NCBI GenBank assembly: GCA_938015405.1
Contig: CALLPZ010000513.1
Location: 1-8,208 of the forward strand
Direction: 5' to 3'
DNA from: an uncultured Pseudanabaenaceae cyanobacterium
Lineage (GTDB): Bacteria > Cyanobacteriota > Cyanobacteriia > PCC-9006 > JAAUQQ01
Length of the DNA: 8,208 nucleotides
The position numbers and the translations under genes were made by a program. The notes beneath the pieces were generated by a model, which had not been told where the DNA came from, made no database searches, and saw only the letters and a list, made by a program, of their open reading frames with translations. The number at the start of each line of letters is the position of its first letter. Within the stretch, counting starts at the first letter, position 1. Positions 1 to 5,328 of this stretch are shown here, one piece after another.

Positions 1-32
1 GAACGATTAGCCCAGTGTTTTGGCATGCGGTC

Positions 33-758
33 TTAATCGTCCAGCAGATTGCCTGGGGACTGTGCTTGGATGCGATGAATTAAATCCGGTTCTGTTTGGC
101 AGGTGAGGCAAACCAACAGTTCACGACTGAAGCTGAGTTCCTGGGCAATCTGGGTCCCCAGGGTGAACTCCGAAGTATTAGCGGCAATAGTGCTGGCTTG
201 AGCCACGACAGGGGTGACGAGCAAAACATAGAGGGGCTGTTCAGGAAAGAAGCGCAGCGTCTTCTTAACTAGGTCTGCCCGGCCAATGGGATATCGCTGA
301 AGCTGCTGGGCCAGGTCCCTTAACAGCAAGTGATCGAGGTCGTGGGCCTCAAACTGGTCTTGAACTGTGAGCTGCGATCGCTCCAGATCAGCCTCAGCTA
401 AAGCTCGGTACTGCAACATTTTGCGAGGCGTGGCAGACATCAATTTAGACTGCCCCCCCTGGAGATAACCAGAGACGGCATGGCCTGCGGGGAGGAGATA
501 GGCAAGGTTAGACTGCATGGCTTCTGACAGGGGGCTACCCTGATGGCTTACGGCGGAGCGCCGTTGGGCAAGGCGCTGACTAGCTGCGGAAAATCCAAGA
601 TCGTTGCCCAAGGCAGTGGCCGATCGTGGGACAAAGCAATCCTTTTGGGAACGTCGGCCAGGGGGACCCATCCGAGGCAGAGTCTCGGTGGATAAGGCTA
701 GGGAGAGGGTAGGACTAGAGGTCGCATTCATGACGTCACACGGTCGAATCTGTCTCAT
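33..758 (-). CDS. Hypothetical protein, about 241 aa, family not recognised
   Basis: I do not recognise this protein and assign no function. The reading frame is open on the minus strand and ends in TAA at 33-35. Possible starts are TTG at 770, ATG at 758 and ATG at 731; none has a Shine-Dalgarno sequence, and I chose 758 as the longest ATG form. The first 75 or so residues are rich in Ser, Pro, Arg and Gly and look disordered. The remainder is more protein-like: a Leu-, Asp- and Gln-rich helical stretch (around residues 113-157), then a hydrophobic strand-like segment PLYVLLVTPVVA (around 175-186), and an acidic end LLDD. There is no convincing membrane segment or signal peptide. One HIP1 site lies inside the frame. 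It is divergent from the YjeF_N gene across about 470 bases, and nothing in the context suggests a role. Confidence 0.6.
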   Translation of the reverse strand: MRQIRPCDVMNATSSPTLSLALSTETLPRMGPPGRRSQKDCFVPRSATALGNDLGFSAASQRLAQRRSAVSHQGSPLSEAMQSNLAYLLPAGHAVSGYLQGGQSKLMSATPRKMLQYRALAEADLERSQLTVQDQFEAHDLDHLLLRDLAQQLQRYPIGRADLVKKTLRFFPEQPLYVLLVTPVVAQASTIAANTSEFTLGTQIAQELSFSRELLVCLTCQTEPDLIHRIQAQSPGNLLDD

Positions 759-1224
759 TCGAGCGATCAAAAAGAACTGGCAGAAGCATGGGTCTAGGCA
801 AAGCTACAGCCGTAAAGCTGGCAATTCCTGACAATCCGTTACTTAACCTAGCGATACTTGAACTTGCCTCTAGGTGGGGTGGAGTGGGCGGAAGTGGAAC
901 ATGCTTGAGCCCTAGAAGGTCCTTGTCGCACTGTAATTTCTGGCTCGATACAAGCCCTATCTAAGTGTTTCCTATGGGCCATTTCGTCCGTTTCATCAGG
1001 GCTCCCAAATCTCGATGATGCGAGAAAAAAATCTCTTCTTTACAGACTGTTGCTGAAAGTTCGGTGAATCTTCAAATAGTTTGATGGCTAATTTTGGAAC
1101 ACTAACCGTAGTACAGCTTGTATAAATAGCATCCTCGTCTTAATCAGAGGTTACTAAGTTGTCATTGGTGCTTTAGTTATCGCCCGATACTGCCATTTTG
1201 TGTTTCACAAGCCCCTCCTTTGCT
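759..1224. other. Divergent intergenic region, no gene seen
   Basis: This 466-base stretch separates the minus-strand hypothetical gene from the plus-strand YjeF_N gene. I see no credible coding frame and no tRNA or known RNA signature. The only notable structures are a small hairpin at about 1013-1026 (CTCG-ATGATG-CGAG, followed by a run of A) and a TATAAA box at 1121-1126. Promoters for both flanking genes should lie here, but no well-spaced -35/-10 pair stands out. Confidence 0.5.
1121..1126 (+). promoter_or_regulatory. Possible -10 box of the YjeF_N gene
   Basis: TATAAA lies about 100 bases before the ATG at 1225 and is the best -10-like hexamer in the spacer. The nearest -35-like hexamer, TTGGAA at 1094-1099, is 21 bases away, which is longer than the usual 16-18, so the promoter is weak as read. 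If used, the leader would be about 90 bases long. Confidence 0.25.
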
Positions 1225-2046
1225 ATGTCCCCAATGTTTTTGACCGAGAGTGGCCTGTCAGTCCCTGCGGTGACTGCGGACCAGATGGTTGAAGTTGATC
1301 GGATTGCCTTGGAAGAAACCGGTCCTAATCGGTTTCAAATGATGGAAAATACGGGTCGTCACTTGGCCTTACAAGCCGTTGATTGTCTCCAGTCCACCTC
1401 GAAGCCTAAAGTCTCGTTAGAGGCAGATAAGGTTTCTGTCAGCAGCTCATCCCCACGGGTTGTGGTGTTGGCGGGCGGCGGCATGAATGGTGGCGGTGGT
1501 ATCTGCGCCGCCCGGCATTTGGCCAATCAAGGACTCGAGGTTTACCTCTGTCTTTCCAATGCTGCAGCGTTGACGGATATTTCCCTCTGGCAATATCACC
1601 TCTTCCAGGACAGCCCTGGGGTAGAGGTCACGGTAGCTGAGCTGCTCAGCGATCGCTGGCCACTGGAGCATGAACCCATCGATTTGATTGTGGATGCTCT
1701 CATGGGCTGCCGCGTTCCCAAGGCTCCCCAAGGCAATGACCTGAGCCTCATTCAATGGGCCAACCATTCGGCTGGACCGGTGTTGTCCTTGGATATTCCA
1801 TCGGGCATGGATGCCACCCAGGGCAATACGCCGGGAGCAGTGATGCAGGCTCGCTGGACCATGACCCTGGCTTTGCCAAAGACGGGGCTACATCCTGATA
1901 AAACGGGGGAGCTGATCTTGGCGGATATTGGGATTCCTGCCAAGACCTATCGGGCCAAGAGCTTGAAGCTCTCCTACCGTTCTCCATTTATGCGAGGGTG
2001 CCGCGTGCCCTTGCAATATAAAAAGATAATTACAGATGCAGCTTAG
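1225..2046 (+). CDS. nnrE: YjeF_N-domain protein, NAD(P)H-hydrate epimerase type, stand-alone
   Basis: This has the YjeF N-terminal (NnrE) fold. Characterised members epimerise the R and S forms of hydrated NAD(P)H (NADHX/NADPHX) in the cytosol so that the dehydratase NnrD can repair them. Visible family marks are the opening AVTADQMVEVDRIALEETG (about 15-33), the glycine loop at 84-92 followed by AARHL, the acidic strand IVDALMG (155-161, Asp157), SLDIPSGMDA (188-197, Asp190), and LALPKTGL (216-222). The length, 273 aa, suits a single epimerase domain; no dehydratase domain follows, and the transcript appears to end at a terminator about 75 bases downstream. The glycine loop reads GGGMNGGGG, where the family usually has GxGNNGGDG, so one Asn and the Asp are replaced. 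Residues about 58-77 form a Ser/Lys-rich insert. ATGs at 1225 and 1234 and an upstream TTG at 1198 are all possible starts. The fold is secure; epimerase activity is inferred and uncertain. Confidence 0.85.
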   Translation: MSPMFLTESGLSVPAVTADQMVEVDRIALEETGPNRFQMMENTGRHLALQAVDCLQSTSKPKVSLEADKVSVSSSSPRVVVLAGGGMNGGGGICAARHLANQGLEVYLCLSNAAALTDISLWQYHLFQDSPGVEVTVAELLSDRWPLEHEPIDLIVDALMGCRVPKAPQGNDLSLIQWANHSAGPVLSLDIPSGMDATQGNTPGAVMQARWTMTLALPKTGLHPDKTGELILADIGIPAKTYRAKSLKLSYRSPFMRGCRVPLQYKKIITDAA

Positions 2047-2120
2047 GCAGGGAAATGGTGGTTTGGGCGATCACTCAAGGGCGATAAAGAAAGCAACGGC
2101 TTGTACAAAATCTGATACAG

Positions 2121-2160
2121 AAGTCCCATTTGCGAGTAACGCAGGTGGGACTTTTACTTT
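2121..2160 (+). terminator. Intrinsic terminator of the YjeF_N gene
   Basis: AAGTCCCA (2121-2128) pairs perfectly with TGGGACTT (2146-2153). Inside it TGCG (2131-2134) pairs with CGCA (2140-2143) across a TT/GG internal loop, capped by a five-base AGTAA loop. A T-rich tract (TTTTACTTT) follows from 2152. It lies 75 bases after the YjeF_N stop codon on the same strand, as expected for its transcription end. Confidence 0.85.
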
Positions 2161-2430
2161 AGTTAGGCCTAAGCTCATCGAGTCCTAATGGTCATTCTCT
2201 GATGACGGCTTTGTAGCTTGGGAAAAGGGTGTTGTGGGCCCTGTATTGGGCAGGGCTTTGGACCAGCAGACAGGCCTAGTGAGACGGCATAGACTCGGTT
2301 GTGGGCAAATTCTCCTAGAGAAGCTATTGTTTAGCCTGATTTAGGACCCAGCGTAAGCGTACAGATGATGAAATCGCGATTCACATCCCGCCGCCGCGAA
2401 GGTTGATAGACAATGACGGTCCTCAGTGAT

Positions 2431-2460
2431 GCACATAGTGATCTGACCCGTGTTATGTGC
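2431..2460 (+). promoter_or_regulatory. Spaced inverted repeat in the leader of the membrane-protein gene
   Basis: GCACATA (2431-2437) and TATGTGC (2454-2460) are perfect 7-base inverted arms separated by 16 bases, with arm centres 23 bases apart (about two helical turns). The right arm ends 22 bases before the ATG at 2483. It could be a dimeric-repressor operator or a leader RNA stem; the sequence alone does not decide. Confidence 0.35.
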
Positions 2461-2482
2461 CGTACCTTTATCCAGCATCTCC

Positions 2483-3760
2483 ATGGCGGTTTCTACTCTT
2501 TTAGGTCAAGCAAAGGCCGGTGATGCCTTTGCCATCGCCCAGCTAATGAATCAGCAGCTTCAGGCCCGAGGCTTAACGGTTCAAGTCTCGCGGGAGCTGG
2601 ATTGTCTGCGGCTGCATTTGGAAGGGGAGACCCTGCTGAGTCGAGACGGATTTGTGAATTATGTGGAGCATGCCTTAGGACGCCTGGGCTGTCCGCTCAT
2701 TGCCCGGGTGGAAATTGTGGCCGTGGAGTTGGGCCAGACTCAGCCGCTTTGGAGTGCTGCAGTGGCTTTACGGCCTTACCGGACTCAAGCCTTCCAGCGA
2801 GAACCGGTGATGGCGGGAGCTGGGCAAGCTTCATTTTCTGACAGGCCTCCCCTGGTGGCAGTTCCCATGGCTCGAGAGAGAGCCGTAGAGCCGCAGTTTG
2901 CCGAGCAGGGTGATGATTTCCGGCGGGATGAGGAGGAGCGGTTTGAAGCAGATGTAGCCGCGATCGCCGGGCCTGACTTGCAAACCCAGCAGAACTCCCG
3001 CCAAGATTCAGCCCCAAGCAGAACCCGCTTACCCATGCCCAGTCGGGCTGTCATTGCTCGACAGTGGTTTGTCGCTGGGCTATTCGGCACCCTGGCCACC
3101 CTGGGCATCACCGCAGCGGTATCAGCCCTATTTATTCCAGTCGTCGCCAGCATGACCGGCATGGCACAGCTGAGTGGGTTTGCTTTAGCGATTCTCTTGG
3201 CCCTACAGCTAATCGTAGGGCTCCCCATCGCAGGCCTCGTAATTGGCTATGCCCAAACTCGGATGTTGCGCCGCTATCTCAAGACCGTAGGGGGATGGCA
3301 GTTGATTACGCCCCTGGGCTGTTTGATTGGTTTTTTTATTGCAGTCATTGTCCATTTTGTCGGTCATTCCGCCCTGAATTTGGCAGGCTATGCGGATAGT
3401 TTGGGCCAAACAGAAGGGGGCACAGGGCAGCTGCTGAGTATCGCCTGCACAACCCTGGGAGTAGGCTGTGGCTTTGGTTTCTTAGGTCTATCGCAATTTG
3501 CGATTTTGAATGGGCGGATGCGCAAAGCTCAGCGCTGGATTGCGAGCACAGGATTCAGCGGGATGGTGGCTTGGCTAGTTGGGGGACTCTCGTTCCAGTT
3601 TCTCTTACCCCACTTAGATGGCCTGGCTCGTCTGGTGAATATGACACCGCTACTGCTCAGCATCGTTGTTTCGGTGATTGTGGCTTGGCTCATATTCCAA
3701 ACCCTGTCGGCGCTGTCACTAGCTGCCCTACTGCGGCCCCGCAACAAACCAGCAAACTGA
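2483..3760 (+). CDS. Modular membrane protein with soluble N-terminal domain and about six TM segments
   Basis: This 425-aa protein of unknown function has three parts. Residues 1-98 form a compact alpha/beta head (GDAFAIAQLMNQQLQARGLT near the start, then strands around CLRLHLEG and RVEIVAVELG, then QPLWSAAVALR). It resembles a small domain I know from other cyanobacterial proteins, where it sits before variable partners; that link is from memory. Residues 100-185 are a hydrophilic linker rich in Arg, Glu, Gln and Pro, probably disordered. Residues about 196-416 hold roughly six hydrophobic segments (about 196-222, 232-256, 276-298, 317-338, 355-375, 388-416), with the short basic loop TRMLRRYLK after the second. 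No catalytic motif is visible. I chose ATG 2483 because the conserved-looking domain starts there; an in-frame GTG at 2450 would add eleven unlikely residues and lies inside an inverted repeat. The N-terminal head is presumably cytoplasmic, since no signal peptide precedes it. Confidence 0.8.
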   Translation: MAVSTLLGQAKAGDAFAIAQLMNQQLQARGLTVQVSRELDCLRLHLEGETLLSRDGFVNYVEHALGRLGCPLIARVEIVAVELGQTQPLWSAAVALRPYRTQAFQREPVMAGAGQASFSDRPPLVAVPMARERAVEPQFAEQGDDFRRDEEERFEADVAAIAGPDLQTQQNSRQDSAPSRTRLPMPSRAVIARQWFVAGLFGTLATLGITAAVSALFIPVVASMTGMAQLSGFALAILLALQLIVGLPIAGLVIGYAQTRMLRRYLKTVGGWQLITPLGCLIGFFIAVIVHFVGHSALNLAGYADSLGQTEGGTGQLLSIACTTLGVGCGFGFLGLSQFAILNGRMRKAQRWIASTGFSGMVAWLVGGLSFQFLLPHLDGLARLVNMTPLLLSIVVSVIVAWLIFQTLSALSLAALLRPRNKPAN

Positions 3761-3878
3761 GAGAGAGCATCTCAAGACATGATTTAAGCCTGGCTCCAGG
3801 GCATGACCTAGAGAAACTTCTGGCCAGCATCGGGGCAAGACGTTGTAACTTTTGAGAGGCATCGTTTGGGAAAACGCA

Positions 3879-4403
3879 ATGGTGGATGGAAAGCCTTGTC
3901 CCTGTGGCCAGAAGGCTACGCTAGAGGATTGCTGCGGGCGCTACGTCACAGGTGACCAGTGGGCACCCACAGCAGAGGCACTGATGCGATCGCGGTTCAC
4001 GGCCTATGCCCTGGGCCAAGTCGATTACTTGTTAGACACGCTCCACAGCTCCCAGCGCCAGCGAGGGGAAAAGCTCCAATTACAGCGCAGCTTAAAACAA
4101 ACTCGCTGGCTCCATTTGCAAGTGCTCCAGACAGAAGCAGGACAGCCCGAGGATGAGCGAGGCATCGTGGAATTTGTCGCGGTGTATGGGCTGGCGAAGC
4201 CGATGGCGGGCATGGCGGGCTTACTGGGAACAGCTCGGACTGAAACGCCCCAACTGGCGCAAATGCATGAGCGATCGCGGTTTGTGCAAGAGGAGGGGCG
4301 TTGGTTCTATGTGGATGGTGACCAACTACCGGACTACAAGCCCCAGCGCAATCAGCCCTGTTGGTGTGGCAGTGGCACAAAGTTTAAGCAATGCCACGGC
4401 TAG
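3879..4403 (+). CDS. ychJ: YchJ/UPF0225 family protein with two SEC-C-type zinc motifs
   Basis: This 174-aa protein matches the YchJ (UPF0225) architecture: a cysteine motif at each end of an NTF2-like core. N-terminal cysteines are at 7, 9, 18 and 19 (CPCG then DCCGRY). The core carries ALMRSRFTAYALG (34-46), IVEFVAVYG and HERSRFVQEEGRWFYVDGD. The C-terminal SEC-C motif is CWCGSGTKFKQCHG, with C161, C163, C172 and H173 as likely zinc ligands. SEC-C motifs bind zinc and in SecA mediate contacts with SecB and ribosomes; the role of YchJ proteins themselves is not established. Between EFVAVYG and HERSRF this copy has a longer, Ala/Gly/Met-rich segment than I recall for typical members. ATG 3879 begins the first cysteine motif; an in-frame TTG at 3852 is less likely. 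It follows the membrane-protein gene by 118 bases, so co-transcription is possible, and is convergent with rlmH. Confidence 0.88.
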   Translation: MVDGKPCPCGQKATLEDCCGRYVTGDQWAPTAEALMRSRFTAYALGQVDYLLDTLHSSQRQRGEKLQLQRSLKQTRWLHLQVLQTEAGQPEDERGIVEFVAVYGLAKPMAGMAGLLGTARTETPQLAQMHERSRFVQEEGRWFYVDGDQLPDYKPQRNQPCWCGSGTKFKQCHG

Positions 4404-4461
4404 GAGCTATGTGAGCCGGAAGCTTCACAGGCTGGGAGCCTATTCAGGCGTTCTGCAAGAT

Positions 4462-4485
4462 TCAGCCATTGAGGATTTTGGCTGA
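4462..4485. terminator. Possible hairpin between convergent genes
   Basis: TCAGCC (4462-4467) pairs with GGCTGA (4480-4485) across a 12-base loop, between the YchJ stop (4403) and the rlmH stop (4489). Neither side has a clear T tract, so a terminator role for either transcript is only a guess from position. Confidence 0.25.
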
Positions 4486-4488
4486 CAG

Positions 4489-4923
4489 CTACTTGTGGTA
4501 GTTTCCATTTTGCAAAATGGTTTTGGCACGATAGAGCTGCTCTACCAGCATCAAACGAGCCAGCTCATGGGGAAAGGTCATGGGAGACAGGCTGAGGAGA
4601 GAGTGGGCCTGCTGCTTCACCTGGGGACTGAGGCCAGAGGCGCTGCCAATGAACAGAATCAGTCGGTTGGAAGGAGCAGTTCCCAGGAAGTTGGCAAACT
4701 TGACTGAGGTAAAGGTCTTCCCCTCTTCGGAAAGGGCTATGAGACGATCTTCGCCTCGCAGCATGGAGAGCACCTGATCGCCTTCTTTTTCCGGCGTGGA
4801 GTCCTTGATTTCTGTGATGCTGAGTTCAGGCAGCCTGCCGCTATAGACATCAAGACCGCTACGAATCCAGGATTTTTTGACCTTACCCACAGCGATGAGC
4901 TTGAGTTTTGGGAAGCTTTGCAT
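4489..4923 (-). CDS. rlmH: RlmH, 23S rRNA pseudouridine-1915 N3-methyltransferase
   Basis: RlmH is a homodimeric SPOUT methyltransferase that uses S-adenosylmethionine to methylate N3 of pseudouridine 1915 in helix 69 of 23S rRNA on assembled ribosomes. Family marks in order: KLKLIAVGKVKKSW at the start, then YSGRLPE, the segment RLIALSEEGKTFTSVKFA, the glycine-rich SAM-site strand LFIGSASGLS (about 90-99), and the knot region SLSPMTFPHELARLMLVEQ with LYRA (111-133), ending in the characteristic YHK. The length, 144 aa, is normal for cyanobacterial members. The usual IGGA reads IGSA here, a mild change. I chose ATG 4923, which puts the first beta strand at residue 6; an upstream in-frame TTG at 4956 lies within a palindrome and would add eleven residues not usual in the family. 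The gene is convergent with ychJ and divergent from the cyclase gene. Confidence 0.93.
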   Translation of the reverse strand: MQSFPKLKLIAVGKVKKSWIRSGLDVYSGRLPELSITEIKDSTPEKEGDQVLSMLRGEDRLIALSEEGKTFTSVKFANFLGTAPSNRLILFIGSASGLSPQVKQQAHSLLSLSPMTFPHELARLMLVEQLYRAKTILQNGNYHK

Positions 4924-5054
4924 GGGTCCGGACAGGGAAAAGACTGCTTTGATCAAAGCGGCTTGGGGTTGCCTTGTCTATGAATGGGCTGAGAACTGTA
5001 GAGATTTAGATCTGACTTCCCAATTTGTTACAGGCCAACTCGAGGGGCATTCAT

Positions 5055-5276
5055 CTAGGGTTGATTCAAAAGAAACGGTATCGCCCCCGTCCAGGGACAG
5101 CAACATTTCAACGATTCCATCGTGGCTTCAGCCTGTCTCATTTGGGACTGAATCAGCCCTGATGGCTCACCGATACCCCGCTCTAAGATCTCATCCAGCA
5201 GTCCCCTGTGAAGACTACGGCTTGAGTAGGTGAAGTCGGCGTTTATACTACTAACGATAACAATCCCTGTAAGCAA
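5055..5276 (-). CDS. Possible small protein of 73 aa, not recognised
   Basis: An ATG at 5276 opens a 73-codon frame ending in TAG at 5055-5057, on the same strand as rlmH and 131 bases upstream of it. Residues from about 13 to 57 look like a plausible small helical protein (SLHRGLLDEILERGIGEP, then SQMRQAEATMESLKCCCP), with mixed charge and ordinary codon choice for this window. I do not recognise a family. Against it: its 5' end overlaps the likely promoter of the cyclase gene, and 73 open codons can occur by chance. It could be a real small gene co-transcribed with rlmH, a decayed gene, or noise. Confidence 0.3.
   Translation of the reverse strand: MLTGIVIVSSINADFTYSSRSLHRGLLDEILERGIGEPSGLIQSQMRQAEATMESLKCCCPWTGAIPFLLNQP
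5222..5249 (+). promoter_or_regulatory. Sigma-70-type promoter for the diguanylate cyclase gene
   Basis: TTGAGT (5222-5227) and TATACT (5244-5249) are separated by 16 bases, matching the -35 and -10 consensus at 4 of 6 and 5 of 6 positions. Transcription would begin near 5256. That excludes the upstream GTG at 5230 as the start and leaves a leader of about 73 bases before the TTG at 5329. Confidence 0.5.
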
Positions 5277-5328
5277 CCCACAGTTCTGTTGTTACAGTTC
5301 TAATCTGTGTAAGTCCCTGTTCTGTCCA

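Larger units (their letters stand above)
2047..2482. other. Intergenic region with terminator and inverted repeats, no gene seen
   Basis: This stretch holds the intrinsic terminator of the YjeF_N gene (2121-2160) and the inverted repeat at 2431-2460. It also has small hairpins: GCCCTG at 2238-2243 with CAGGGC at 2251-2256, and TTCTC-CTA-GAGAA at about 2308-2320. There is a 10-base palindrome AATCGCGATT near 2373-2382. I find no coding frame, tRNA, or recognisable tmRNA, RNase P or 6S RNA signature. No well-spaced promoter for the downstream membrane protein is obvious. Confidence 0.5.
4924..5328. other. Divergent region between rlmH and the cyclase gene
   Basis: This region contains a perfect 14-base palindrome GCTTTGATCAAAGC at 4946-4959, 22 bases upstream of the rlmH start; a possible small minus-strand ORF at 5055-5276; and a promoter-like pair at 5222-5249 facing the cyclase gene. 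No tRNA or known RNA is seen. No convincing rlmH promoter stands out. Confidence 0.5.

Noticed and set aside
738..751. CGGTCGAATC as a tRNA T-arm
   Set aside because: It lacks the GTTC core, and no acceptor, anticodon or D-arm partners are present.
604..831. Plus-strand open frame of 75 codons
   Set aside because: It lies mostly antisense to the better-supported minus-strand gene at 33-758, and its product is Arg/Lys-rich with no protein-like pattern.
2161..2449. A known structured RNA (6S, tmRNA, RNase P or SRP RNA) in the spacer after the YjeF_N terminator
   Set aside because: No conserved core sequence of these RNAs is seen, and the hairpins present are short and isolated.
2785..3228. 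Minus-strand open frame of 147 codons within the membrane-protein gene
   Set aside because: Composition is Ser/Arg/Ala-rich without domain features, as expected for the complement of a real coding frame.
3997..4380. Minus-strand frame of 127 codons opposite ychJ
   Set aside because: It is fully antisense to a confident SEC-C protein gene, and its Cys/His/Pro content mirrors that gene's codons.
4877..5233. Plus-strand frame of 118 codons running from rlmH into the spacer
   Set aside because: It begins antisense inside rlmH, has no recognisable domain, and overlaps the cyclase promoter region.
5230..5328. GTG at 5230 as the start of the cyclase
   Set aside because: A well-spaced -35/-10 pair overlaps it, and the added 33 residues look non-coding.
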